In this document: positions 19,043-27,805 of the stretch, piece after piece
Layout: each line of letters starts with the position of its first letter
How positions within the stretch are numbered: position 1 is the stretch's first letter
Assembly: GCA_017441825.1 (NCBI GenBank)
Contig: JAFRVD010000019.1
Coordinates: 1-64,000, forward strand
Reading direction: 5' to 3'
Source of the DNA: Lachnospiraceae bacterium
Lineage (GTDB): Bacteria > Bacillota > Clostridia > Lachnospirales > Lachnospiraceae
Length of the DNA: 64,000 nucleotides
The notes under the pieces: model-generated
The model's input: only the letters and a program-made list of their open reading frames with translations
Databases searched by the model: none
Told to the model about the DNA's origin: nothing
Made by a program: the position numbers and the translations under genes

Positions 19043-19373
19043 GCTTGCCGTTAATGCGCTTGAAGACAAGAAGGCGCGGGACGTTACCGTGCTGGACATC
19101 AGCCGGGTGACCGTCATCGCGGACTACTTTATCATTGCGAGCGGAGACAACGAACGCCAGGTAACGGCGCTCGCAGACAGCGTCGATGAAGTGCTCGGAA
19201 GAGCGGGCCATGTAAAAAAGAGCATTGAAGGATATGCCACACGCAGATGGATCCTCATGGACTACGGCGACGTGGTTATCCACATTTTCAATACAGAGGA
19301 CCGTCTGTTCTATGATCTTGAAAGGATCTGGAGAGACGGAAAACGTGTGACAAAGGAAGAGCTTGAGGTATGA
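19017..19373 (+). CDS. rsfS: Ribosomal silencing factor RsfS
   Basis: Binds L14 and prevents 30S-50S joining in slow growth. 118 residues, the normal size, with the family blocks KKARDVTVLDIS, ADYFIIASGDNERQV and the C-terminal WILMDYGDVVIHIF. Starts within the end of yqeK and its stop overlaps the ATG of the following gene by four bases (ATGA at 19370-19373), so all are tightly coupled. Confidence 0.95.
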   Translation: MDQTKEIVKLAVNALEDKKARDVTVLDISRVTVIADYFIIASGDNERQVTALADSVDEVLGRAGHVKKSIEGYATRRWILMDYGDVVIHIFNTEDRLFYDLERIWRDGKRVTKEELEV

Positions 19374-20659
19374 AAAAGGTCAGTGTCCTCCTGAAAATCC
19401 TGGGCGGGCTGTCGATCATCGCCAGCATCGTGCATTTTCTGTTCGGACTTACCTACCTGCATTTCTTTTCGGCATCATTGACAATGGGTATCGTCCCGAA
19501 GGAACGCATGCCGATCCTCACGCTTGTGATGGTGTTTTCAGCCGCGTCGTCCATTGCGATCCTGATCGCGGGAATTGTGGCGGCCATTAACAGCACGGAG
19601 CCGCTTAAGGCCGACCGTACTGTACTGTGGGCATGTATCGCGCTTACGCTCGGGATCCTGTCCGATCTTTTTGTGAGTATCGTCGGCTACGAATCCAGCC
19701 TGATCTATACGGTAAGCGGGATCGTGGTCCCGCTGCTCACGGTCCTTGCTGCCTACGTCTTTTATGTGCTCGCGGTGAAGGGATACCGCCTTCACGGGCA
19801 GAATCACGTAAAAAAAAACGATCTGAGCGTGCGTAAGGACGGTTCTCAGGATGAAACAGAAACCCGCGCATATCCCCGGGCGGGGGTACCGTGGGTTTCT
19901 CCTGCTTCTCCGGACGTTCAGCGTGCACTCCCTGAGACGGAGGCTCCAGTGAGAGACATGAGCTTTATCGAATTCAGAAACGTCACAAAGGTCTACAGGA
20001 CGGGCGAGGTTGAGACAAAGGCTCTTGCCGGCGTCGATTTTACGGTCGATGAGGGTGAGTTCGTGATCATCGCCGGCCAGTCCGGAGCCGGGAAATCCAC
20101 TCTGCTGAACATCTTAGGCGGCATGGACACCTGTACATCAGGGCAGATCTTTGTGGACGGGAGAGAGGTCAGCGCCTTCTCGAGAAAGGAGCTGATCGCA
20201 TACCGGCGCCACGATATCGGCTTCGTGTTCCAGTTTTACAACCTCGTCCAGAACCTGACGGCAACGGAGAACGTCGAGCTGGCCACTGAGATCACGGATG
20301 ACCCGCTGAATATAGAAGAAACGATCCGCGCCGTGGGGCTTCAGGAACGAAAGGACAATTTCCCCGCCCAGCTTTCCGGCGGCGAACAGCAGCGCGTCGC
20401 CATCGCGCGTGCGCTTGCGAAGAATCCCAAGCTCCTCCTGTGCGACGAGCCCACAGGCGCCCTGGACTACCAGACCGGAAAGCAGATCCTGAAGCTTCTT
20501 CAGGACACCTGCAGGGAAAAGAAAATGACCGTCATCGTGATCACGCATAACCTCGCGATCACGCCGATGGGCGACAAGGTGATCCACATAAAAAGCGGAA
20601 AGGTCTCCGGGATCACGGTGAATGAACACCCGGTCCCGGTCGAAAGTATTGAGTGGTAA
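19370..20659 (+). CDS. ABC transporter ATPase fused to N-terminal membrane domain
   Basis: ATPase of a MacB/LolD-type exporter. Residues 1-135 form four predicted membrane helices (for example [20 protein letters not shown]), unlike usual LolD-type proteins, followed by a polar linker (about 140-196). The nucleotide-binding domain starts near Met197 ([13 protein letters not shown]) with Walker [11 protein letters not shown]-loop FQFYNLV, signature LSGGEQQRV, Walker [13 protein letters not shown] and switch His in VITHN. The stop overlaps the next gene's ATG (TAATG, 20657-20661), and that gene encodes the FtsX-type permease. A separate start at Met197 is possible but no ribosome-binding site is evident there. 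Confidence 0.9.
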   Translation: MKKVSVLLKILGGLSIIASIVHFLFGLTYLHFFSASLTMGIVPKERMPILTLVMVFSAASSIAILIAGIVAAINSTEPLKADRTVLWACIALTLGILSDLFVSIVGYESSLIYTVSGIVVPLLTVLAAYVFYVLAVKGYRLHGQNHVKKNDLSVRKDGSQDETETRAYPRAGVPWVSPASPDVQRALPETEAPVRDMSFIEFRNVTKVYRTGEVETKALAGVDFTVDEGEFVIIAGQSGAGKSTLLNILGGMDTCTSGQIFVDGREVSAFSRKELIAYRRHDIGFVFQFYNLVQNLTATENVELATEITDDPLNIEETIRAVGLQERKDNFPAQLSGGEQQRVAIARALAKNPKLLLCDEPTGALDYQTGKQILKLLQDTCREKKMTVIVITHNLAITPMGDKVIHIKSGKVSGITVNEHPVPVESIEW

Positions 20660-23600
20660 TGAAGCGTACGATGTTTAAGGACCTGATCCGGGAGATCAGG
20701 AATTCCTTCGGCCGCTTTATGGCGGTCTTCGCGATCGTCCTTCTTGGAGTCGCCTTCTATGCGGGCGTATCCGCATCTCCCGGCAATATGCGTCATACGG
20801 CGGAGCTGTACTTTGACGGATACCGCCTTCAGGATCTGCGCCTCGTCTCGAGTATCGGCTTTAACGACGACGATGCCGCCTTTATCCGCAAAACACCCGG
20901 CGTAAGGGGCGTTTATGCCTCCCGAACCGTAGACGTTCTTGCGAAACGAGAGGGCGGTGATGCGGAATACGTCGTGTCTGTAAGCTCCTTTCCAATCGAC
21001 ACTTCCCCTGATAACGAAGACTATATCAACCGTTTCCGGATCGCGGAGGGACGGCTTCCCGAAAATGCCTCCGAGTGCGCCGTCCGCGCGCCGCTCGTCA
21101 ATTCCGCGCGGTTCTCCGTGGGTGACCGGCTCATTCTCCGGTCCGGCGCGGATTATGAGCTTTCAGAGGTGCTGGCATCCACTGAGGTCACTGTGGTCGG
21201 CATCGTCTATACGCCGTACTCCATCTCCTTTGACTTGGGCTCAAGCTCTGTGGGCAACGGCAGCGTATCTGCGCTTGCCTATGTGCCGGATACGGCATTT
21301 CTCACGGATTACTATACGAACGTGTATGTGACGGCGGAAGGTGCGGAAGCGCTGGATTCGTTTGGCGACGCGTATTTCGGGCTTACGGGAATGCTGGGAG
21401 ACCGCCTTGAAACGCTTGGAGAAACCAGGATCGCGGCCCGGACGGAGGAGCTTAGAAAAGAGATCTATGAGGCCGTAGAGCAGGAAGTGACGGAGGAGGT
21501 CACTGCCGCAGTCGCGGAAGAGGTCGAAAAAGCCGCGGAGGAGGAGATCGAAACTGCGGTCCGGGATGAAGTGGAAAACGCTGTCCTTGCCGGGATCGAG
21601 GATGAAGTCCGGGAACGGCTTTCCGAAGAGGTACAGGCCGGGATCGAGGAAGCGACCCGTGAAAAGATTGCTGAAGCAGTCCGGGCAGAACTTGAAAGTA
21701 CGGTGCGAAGCCGCGTTACGGAGGCTGTCCGCGAAGCGATCGCAAATGAGGTGCGTACTGCAGTTACCGAAGGCGCGCGCGACGCGATCGCTCAGGCGGT
21801 AAAAGAGGAGTTTGACCCGCAGTTTGAGGAAGCCTTCGCAGAGGAAGTGCACTCCCGCGTGGAAGAAGGAGTAAAGACGGCGCTTGCAGCCGAGGTCCGC
21901 AATCAGGTGACCCGGGCTGTGAAAGAGGCACTTGCAGAAGAGGTCCGCACTGCCGTGACAGAACAGGTCAAAGCGGCTATCGCTGAACAGGTACGTGCGG
22001 AGCTCACCGCACAGGTCACTGCGGAGGTGGAGCAGCAGGTCATCCTGAAATATCTTCCCGAGTCCATGAAGGAGGAGGCGATCCGGATCGGCGTCGAGCT
22101 CCTGTATGACGCAGCCTATCAGGCAGCCCTTGATCAGTATCTCGACCAGTACGTGAACGAAGCCTATCCCGCGGCTTATCAGGCTGCCGAGGACCAGTAC
22201 CTCGACCAGTATGTAAACGAACAGTATCCCGCGGCTTACCAGGCTGCCGAGGACCAGTACCTCGAGCAGTATGTGAATGAACAGTATCCCGCCGCTCTGG
22301 AGCAGGCCAGGGCCGGCGATGAATATCAGGCCGCGTATGCTTCGGCGTATAATGAAGCGCTTAATGCGGCGCTTTCCGAAAACCTGGAAGCCGCAGTGGA
22401 TCAGGCATACCCTGCGGCCCTTGAGACGGCTCTCTCCGAGAACCTCGAAAAGACAGTGAACGAACAGTACCCGGCGGCACTCGAAGAAGCGATGAAGAGC
22501 TTTGACGAGATCGTTGAGGAACAGTACCAGGCGGTGATCGGGGACGTGCTTTCCGAGAATCTCGAAAAAACCGTCGATGAAAAATACTCGGAAATTCTTG
22601 AGGAAGCCGTTTCCGAAAATCTGGAGAAGACGGTAGACGAGGTGTATCCTGAGGCATATGAGGAAGCGCTTGCCACCTGGTACAGGGACAGTGCGGATGA
22701 GACGATCCGGCTGGAGACCGGCAAGATCCTGGCCGACAAGATCAACGAGGTCTATGAGGAGCAGCTCCGGGAGAATCTTAAAGGCGCTTCCGAATGGCAG
22801 TGGTACGTGCTGGACAGAAATTACCAGCAGTCCTACATGGAATACAAGAGCGCGGCGGACCAGATGACAAAGATCGCGGTCCTGTTCCCCCTCTTTTTCT
22901 TCTTTGTGGCGGGCCTTGTGTGCTTTACGACCATGACCCGCATGGTGGATGAGCAGCGGACTCTGATCGGGACCTACAAGGCGCTCGGGTATCCATCGTT
23001 CCCCATTGCGATGCGCTATATTCTGTACGCGTTTTTCGCGGCAGTCTCCGGCGGCGTCATAGGGAGTATCTTAGGCATCCGTATTTTCCCGGCAGTGATC
23101 TTCACGGCATGGAGCATCCCGTATCAGATGCCTGCCATGCAGCAGGCTGACAATATGCTCCTCATAGCCGCGTCCATCCTGACCATGACGATCGCGGTCG
23201 TCCTGGCTGCCGTAATGGCCTGCCTGAATGAACTCCGCTCGGATCCCGCAAGCCTCATGCGCCCGAAGGCGCCCAAGCTTGGGAAAACTGTGCTGCTCGA
23301 GCATATCGGCTTCTTCTGGAAACGGCTTTCGTTTACGGGTAAGGTGACCGCGAGAAACATATTCCGCTATAAAAAGCGTTTCTTCATGACGCTGGCCGGC
23401 GTTGCCGGCTGTACGGCGCTGCTCGTGACCGGCTTCGGGATCAAGGATTCCGTGAGCGCCGTGGTCGTAAAGCAGTTTGAAGAGATCCTGAATTACGATA
23501 CCACCGTTACGATCCGCGCAGGTACGGAGGACGATGAGCGGGAGAGGATCAGGACGTATCTTGAAGGGCTTCAGGACTTTTCCGATACCGCCTTTATCTA

Positions 23601-24486
23601 TACGGACTCCGCCCTTGCGGGGATCGGGGCAAAGAAGAACGAAGGGCGGGAGGACCTCGAGATCACGCTCACTGTACCCTTAAAAAGCAGCAGCCTCGGC
23701 CGTTTCGTGAACCTGAGGGATCCGTCTTCCGGAAAGACGCTGGAGTTCGGCCGGGAAGGCGTGTATCTTTCAAAACGCGGTGCGGACGAGCTGTCCGTTT
23801 CTCCGGGAGACAGCTTTTATATCGAGACCTCGGACGGTGTCCGGCACGAGGTGACTCTTGCGGGCTTCTTTGAAAACTATACAGGCTATCCTGTCTATAT
23901 GACAATGGACTATTATGAGTCTGTTTTCGGAAGAACGCCTGTTTTTAATACGGTGTTCGCGAAGAACGCGGGCCCCATGACGGACGAGGACGCGCTCGGG
24001 CGGCTTCTCATGGAAGAGGACAGCGTTGCGGCAGTGAGCTTCATTTCGAAGAACGTAGAGACCATCAGCTCCATGATCGGCGCACTTGGGCTGATCACTG
24101 TGGTGCTGATCATTTCATCGGCGCTTCTCTGCTTTGTAGTGCTCTACAATCTTTCAAATGTGAACATTTCGGAGAGGCTCCGGGAGATCGCGACCATCAA
24201 GGTCCTCGGGTTCTATGACGGCGAGGTCAACGCCTACGTGTACCGGGAGACCATTGCGATCACGGTTTTAGGCGCGCTGTTCGGTCTGGGCCTGGGCATC
24301 GGCCTGCATCATCTCATCATGAATATGGTGTCGCTGAAAACGGTCTCGTTCGGCAATGAGATCAAACCGATGACTTATGTATACAGTTTTCTCCTGACGA
24401 TCGTCTTTTCGGTCATCGTCAGTTTCTTTGTAAATATCAAGCTGAAGAAGATCCCCATGGTGGAATCGCTGAAATCAGTCGAATAA
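20659..24486 (+). CDS. Giant FtsX/MacB-type ABC permease with coiled-coil extracellular domain
   Basis: Permease partner of the preceding ATPase. 1275 residues. TM1 (about 15-37) is followed by a MacB-like periplasmic-core-type domain (to about 250), then about 480 residues of predicted coiled coil rich in Glu, Ala, Val, Tyr (about 255-735), three TMs (about 738-860, FtsX core with DEQRTLIGTYKALGYP), a second FtsX half (TM near 910-930, an extracellular domain, and three TMs from about 1138 to the end, with LREIATIKVLGFYDGEV). The coiled coil holds three near-perfect 20-residue repeats. Such exporters work by mechanotransmission; a long stalk could span the wall. Substrate unknown. Confidence 0.9.
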   Translation: MKRTMFKDLIREIRNSFGRFMAVFAIVLLGVAFYAGVSASPGNMRHTAELYFDGYRLQDLRLVSSIGFNDDDAAFIRKTPGVRGVYASRTVDVLAKREGGDAEYVVSVSSFPIDTSPDNEDYINRFRIAEGRLPENASECAVRAPLVNSARFSVGDRLILRSGADYELSEVLASTEVTVVGIVYTPYSISFDLGSSSVGNGSVSALAYVPDTAFLTDYYTNVYVTAEGAEALDSFGDAYFGLTGMLGDRLETLGETRIAARTEELRKEIYEAVEQEVTEEVTAAVAEEVEKAAEEEIETAVRDEVENAVLAGIEDEVRERLSEEVQAGIEEATREKIAEAVRAELESTVRSRVTEAVREAIANEVRTAVTEGARDAIAQAVKEEFDPQFEEAFAEEVHSRVEEGVKTALAAEVRNQVTRAVKEALAEEVRTAVTEQVKAAIAEQVRAELTAQVTAEVEQQVILKYLPESMKEEAIRIGVELLYDAAYQAALDQYLDQYVNEAYPAAYQAAEDQYLDQYVNEQYPAAYQAAEDQYLEQYVNEQYPAALEQARAGDEYQAAYASAYNEALNAALSENLEAAVDQAYPAALETALSENLEKTVNEQYPAALEEAMKSFDEIVEEQYQAVIGDVLSENLEKTVDEKYSEILEEAVSENLEKTVDEVYPEAYEEALATWYRDSADETIRLETGKILADKINEVYEEQLRENLKGASEWQWYVLDRNYQQSYMEYKSAADQMTKIAVLFPLFFFFVAGLVCFTTMTRMVDEQRTLIGTYKALGYPSFPIAMRYILYAFFAAVSGGVIGSILGIRIFPAVIFTAWSIPYQMPAMQQADNMLLIAASILTMTIAVVLAAVMACLNELRSDPASLMRPKAPKLGKTVLLEHIGFFWKRLSFTGKVTARNIFRYKKRFFMTLAGVAGCTALLVTGFGIKDSVSAVVVKQFEEILNYDTTVTIRAGTEDDERERIRTYLEGLQDFSDTAFIYTDSALAGIGAKKNEGREDLEITLTVPLKSSSLGRFVNLRDPSSGKTLEFGREGVYLSKRGADELSVSPGDSFYIETSDGVRHEVTLAGFFENYTGYPVYMTMDYYESVFGRTPVFNTVFAKNAGPMTDEDALGRLLMEEDSVAAVSFISKNVETISSMIGALGLITVVLIISSALLCFVVLYNLSNVNISERLREIATIKVLGFYDGEVNAYVYRETIAITVLGALFGLGLGIGLHHLIMNMVSLKTVSFGNEIKPMTYVYSFLLTIVFSVIVSFFVNIKLKKIPMVESLKSVE
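22114..22293 (+). repeat. Three tandem 60-base repeats in the permease gene
   Basis: 22114-22173, 22174-22233 and 22234-22293 each encode a 20-residue unit of the form AYQAAxDQYLxQYVNExYPA. Looser 19-20-residue units (SENLEKTVNEQYPAALE type) continue to about 22670. The periodicity suggests growth of the stalk by unit duplication. Confidence 0.88.
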
Positions 24487-24520
24487 ACAGCATCAATGTG
24501 AAACAGAAGGAATCAGTACT

Positions 24521-26455
24521 ATGGAAATGGATGAATATATTGAGGCCAAAAAGGCAGGAGAACGTTCTTACCGGGAGGCGCTCGGAAAAGGACAGTATCC
24601 CTACCTTCCGGTGCTTCAGGAGCTTATAAGCCATGTGACCATCGTCTCCGAGCTCAGCTTAGGACAGAAGGAGATCCCTGCGGATCTGATCGTGGGAACG
24701 TATTCCGCGGGCAGGCGTACCGCCTTTGCCCCGAACTTCATGCCGCTGCTTTCATCGAGCTCCGAGTTCGCCGGAAAGTGGCAGAGAGTCTGTGAATACC
24801 ATCTGACCAAAGGGGTGAACGACCCCATCAAGGTCTATGAATACATGAACCGGTACTACGTCATGGAAGGGAACAAGCGCGTGAGCGTCCTCAAGTATTA
24901 TGGGGCCGCGAGCATCCCCGGGACCGTCATCCGGATGATCCCGGCGCGCTCAGAAACAAGGGCCAACCGCGCATATTACGAGTATCTGGATTTTTACAAG
25001 CAGTATCCGGAGAACTACCTGTTCTTTACGAACCCCGGGAGCTATGACACGCTCCGGGAGCACCTTAATATCGACAGGACGGAAACGCTTTCCGAAGAGA
25101 AGGCGCAGAGTCTCCGTTCGCTTTTTGTACGCTTCGAGCAGGTCTACGAAGCCCTGGGCGGGAAAAAGCTCACGAACCTTTCCGTGGGGGATGCGCTTCT
25201 CATCTATCTCCAGTATTACGATTACGAGGAGAGCACAAAGGCGGTCCCGGCGGAGATCAAGGCAAACCTTGAGAAGATCCGCGTAGAGATGGAAATGGCC
25301 AACATGCGCGATTCTGTCGAGCTCCTCATGGACGACGACACGAAGAAGAGCATGTTCGGGCGCCTGTTCTCCGGCACCGGAAGCCGGAAGCTCAGGGTGG
25401 CGTTCATTTACGCGAAGGCGCCTGAGACGTCCTCCTGGGTGTACGGGCACGACCTTGGACGGGCCCATCTTGAGGAAACGTTTGGGAGCGACATCGAGAC
25501 GATCGTCTATTATAACGTGGACCCGGTCCTGGACATCGACCGCGTGCTGAAGGACGCCGCTGAAAGAGGCTCGGACGTTGTGTTCGCGACGTCTCCCCGG
25601 TTCCTGCGGGGCAGCCTTCGGGCCGCAGCCCAGTATCCGGCTGCCAGGTTCCTGGTCTGTGCGCTCAATTCTCCGCACAAGCTGGTACGGACCTATTACG
25701 CAAGAAGCTATGAAGCAAAATTCGTGATAGGGGCTTTGGCCGGCGCAATGGTCAAAGGCAACGATATCGGCTACGTTTCCGATTATCCGACGGCCGCAGG
25801 CGTCGCGAACCTGAATGCGTTCGCGCTGGGCGTCCGCATGGTGCGCCCGGACGCCAAGGTGCACGTCCAGTGGTTCGGCGTGAAGGGCGGTGACCCCGTG
25901 GCTTATTTCAAGGAGCGGGGCATCAAGCTGATCTCCGCCCGCGACCTGATCAACCTGAACGATCCGAACCGCGAATTCGGCCTACTGTCCTTAAATGACG
26001 ACGGTACGCATGACAGTCTTGCGATGACTGTGTGGGACTGGGGCGTGCTGTATCAGAAGCTTATTGAGAGCATCCGGGACGGCAGCTTTGAGGACGTGGA
26101 AAAGAACGTCGGGAACCGTGCGCTCAACTACTGGTGGGGCATGGATTCGGATGCGATAGACGTCTTTCTGTCCCAGAAGGTGCCCAAAGAGACGGTGCGC
26201 CTTGTGGAATTCATTAAAAACGCGCTCCGTGACGGGACGATGCGCCCGTTCCAGGGAGTGATCCGGGCAAAGGACCGGGTGGTGCAGGCGGACGAAGGCG
26301 ACGAGCTTGCGCCGCAGGACATCGCGAAGATGGACTGGCTTTTAGGGAACATCGTCGGAGAAGTGCCTGATTTTGAGTCGCTTACGGAGGAGGGAAAGGA
26401 CTATGTCCTTCTTCAGGGAAGCCCGGACCAGGGGCCGGATGGGAGCAGTGAATGA
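24521..26455 (+). CDS. BMP-family binding protein with ParB-like N-terminal domain, no signal peptide
   Basis: 644 residues. The C-terminal half (about 288-560) matches the Bmp/PnrA substrate-binding family, which binds nucleosides or similar ligands: RKLRVAFIYAKAPETSSW, VFATSPRF, AKFVIGALAGAM, GYVSDYPTAAG. The N-terminal half contains VKDPIKVYEY-like and MEGNKRVSVLKYYGA segments (about 100-130) that resemble the ParB/sulfiredoxin-type nuclease fold. There is no signal peptide or lipobox (MEMDEYIEAKKAG), so it is probably cytoplasmic, unlike normal BMP lipoproteins. The phosphoesterase gene overlaps its stop (ATGA, 26452-26455). A role as an intracellular ligand sensor is inference. Confidence 0.8.
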   Translation: MEMDEYIEAKKAGERSYREALGKGQYPYLPVLQELISHVTIVSELSLGQKEIPADLIVGTYSAGRRTAFAPNFMPLLSSSSEFAGKWQRVCEYHLTKGVNDPIKVYEYMNRYYVMEGNKRVSVLKYYGAASIPGTVIRMIPARSETRANRAYYEYLDFYKQYPENYLFFTNPGSYDTLREHLNIDRTETLSEEKAQSLRSLFVRFEQVYEALGGKKLTNLSVGDALLIYLQYYDYEESTKAVPAEIKANLEKIRVEMEMANMRDSVELLMDDDTKKSMFGRLFSGTGSRKLRVAFIYAKAPETSSWVYGHDLGRAHLEETFGSDIETIVYYNVDPVLDIDRVLKDAAERGSDVVFATSPRFLRGSLRAAAQYPAARFLVCALNSPHKLVRTYYARSYEAKFVIGALAGAMVKGNDIGYVSDYPTAAGVANLNAFALGVRMVRPDAKVHVQWFGVKGGDPVAYFKERGIKLISARDLINLNDPNREFGLLSLNDDGTHDSLAMTVWDWGVLYQKLIESIRDGSFEDVEKNVGNRALNYWWGMDSDAIDVFLSQKVPKETVRLVEFIKNALRDGTMRPFQGVIRAKDRVVQADEGDELAPQDIAKMDWLLGNIVGEVPDFESLTEEGKDYVLLQGSPDQGPDGSSE

Positions 26456-27117
26456 AGATCTTAGTCGTTTCCGACAAAGAGTCCCGGAAGATCTGGGATT
26501 TCTATGAACCCGGAATGCTGTACAAATACGACCTCATCCTGTCCTGCGGGGACCTGAACCCGCACTACATGCAGTTCCTTGCGACGATGTCCCGGGCGGA
26601 GGTCCTTTATGTGCACGGGAACCATGACGAGAAATATGAAAAGATCCCGCCGGAGGGATGCGAGTGCATCGACGACAGGATCTATAATTTCCGCGGGCTC
26701 AGGATCTTAGGCCTGGGCGGCTGTATGCGCTACAAGGACGACGCGAAGTTCCAGTGTACGGAGAAGGAAATGGAAAGGCGGATCCGGAAGCTCCGGTTCC
26801 GCCTGAAAAGGACAAAAGGATTTGATATTCTGATCGCGCACGCGCCTGCAAGAGGACTGCATGACGGAAGCGACCTTCCGCACCGGGGCTTTCAGGCGTT
26901 TATAGAACTGATGGACGAGTACCATCCGAAGTATTTCCTGCACGGCCACGTCCACAAGGACTACAGCGACGGCTACAAAAAGGTGAGCAGCTACGGGGAC
27001 ACGGTGGTCATCAACGCCTATGAGACCTACGAGCTGGAGATCCCGGACGAGGAGATCAGAACACCGAAGGGCGGAAGAGTGAGCGTACTTTTCCGAGGAT
27101 CTCGACTTCATCAGTAA
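26452..27117 (+). CDS. Calcineurin-like metallophosphoesterase
   Basis: Predicted dimetal phosphoesterase of 221 residues. Motifs: SDKES (the first motif, normally D-x-H, here D-x-E), CGDLNP, GNHDE, IAHAP and HGHVHKD. The change of the first-motif His to Glu is unusual and may alter metal preference. ATGA overlap with the preceding BMP-type gene implies a joint function. The 3' end overlaps the convergent lexA gene by 62 bases. Confidence 0.85.
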   Translation: MKILVVSDKESRKIWDFYEPGMLYKYDLILSCGDLNPHYMQFLATMSRAEVLYVHGNHDEKYEKIPPEGCECIDDRIYNFRGLRILGLGGCMRYKDDAKFQCTEKEMERRIRKLRFRLKRTKGFDILIAHAPARGLHDGSDLPHRGFQAFIELMDEYHPKYFLHGHVHKDYSDGYKKVSSYGDTVVINAYETYELEIPDEEIRTPKGGRVSVLFRGSRLHQ

Positions 27118-27682
27118 TGATGGGTTCCATTGCGGAATTGTGCGGCTGCAGCCTGTAATGGCCCTTTTCCTTGTAGAAGGTCTTTACTGTGGCGGAGTCA
27201 CCTACCATGGCGACCACCACGTCTCCGTTCTTTGCATCCGGCCGGGCCTCCACAATGAGGAGGTCGTGGTCCAGGATACCTGCGTCTATCATGGAGTCTC
27301 CCCGGACTTCCAGGCAGAACATGTCGGCATCTGTTTTCGGCAGGTATTCTGCGGGGATCGGGAAATAGCTTTCAATGTTTTCTTCAGCCAGGATGGGTTC
27401 ACCGGCCGCTACGCGGCCTACTACGGGTACCGGCACAGTCTCTGTCCGGACCATCTGGAAGGAGTCGTCCAGGATCTCGATCGCGCGTGGATGAGTGGGA
27501 TCACGGCGGATGTAGCCGTTTTTCTCAAGTGAATTCAGGTGCGCATGTACGGATGACGTGGACTTCAGGTGCACTGCCTGGCAGATCTCTCTTACGGACG
27601 GCGGGTAGCCTTTCAGCATGGTCTCGCTTTCCATATATTTCAGGATCTCGCGCTGTTTATCAGTGATCTTTCCGTTCGGCAT
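27056..27682 (-). CDS. lexA: LexA repressor
   Basis: SOS-response repressor that self-cleaves with RecA. 208 residues: an N-terminal winged helix (about 1-65; PPSVREICQAVHLKSTSSVHAHL), the cleavage bond Ala93-Gly94 (RVAAGEP), and the Ser130 (RGDSMID)/Lys167 (ATVKTF) dyad. Start MPNGKITDKQREIL was chosen from family length, with GGAGG (GAGGAGGGCC) upstream; an earlier in-frame ATG at 27724 lies in the promoter. A LexA box overlaps the -35, indicating autoregulation. Its 3' end overlaps the convergent phosphoesterase gene. Confidence 0.97.
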   Translation of the reverse strand: MPNGKITDKQREILKYMESETMLKGYPPSVREICQAVHLKSTSSVHAHLNSLEKNGYIRRDPTHPRAIEILDDSFQMVRTETVPVPVVGRVAAGEPILAEENIESYFPIPAEYLPKTDADMFCLEVRGDSMIDAGILDHDLLIVEARPDAKNGDVVVAMVGDSATVKTFYKEKGHYRLQPHNSAMEPIITDEVEILGKVRSLFRPSVF

Positions 27683-27712
27683 GGGTCGGCCCTCCTCGTG
27701 TTTTCTGGCTCT

Positions 27713-27741
27713 ACTATACCACACCTTACCCTAAAAAGCAA
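27713..27741 (-). promoter_or_regulatory. lexA promoter
   Basis: On the minus strand: TTGCTT (27741-27736), 17-base spacer, TATAGT (27718-27713). Confidence 0.75.
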
Positions 27742-27752
27742 ACAAAAGTTCG
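27739..27752 (-). promoter_or_regulatory. LexA operator (SOS box)
   Basis: Minus strand CGAACTTTTGTTTG fits the Gram-positive LexA consensus CGAACRNRYGTTYG at both conserved half-sites and touches the lexA -35 hexamer. Confidence 0.88.
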
Positions 27753-27769
27753 ATTGCGTGACATAGGAA

Positions 27770-27795
27770 AACGCCCGGCCGAGCCGGGCGTTTTT
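27770..27795 (-). terminator. Bidirectional terminator between the deacetylase-like gene and lexA
   Basis: AACGCCCGGC (27770-27779), loop CGA, GCCGGGCGTT (27783-27792). The minus-strand transcript ends in TTTTCC, the plus in TTTTT. It terminates the upstream minus-strand gene ahead of the lexA promoter. Confidence 0.88.
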
Positions 27796-27805
27796 CCATG
27801 TAAGG

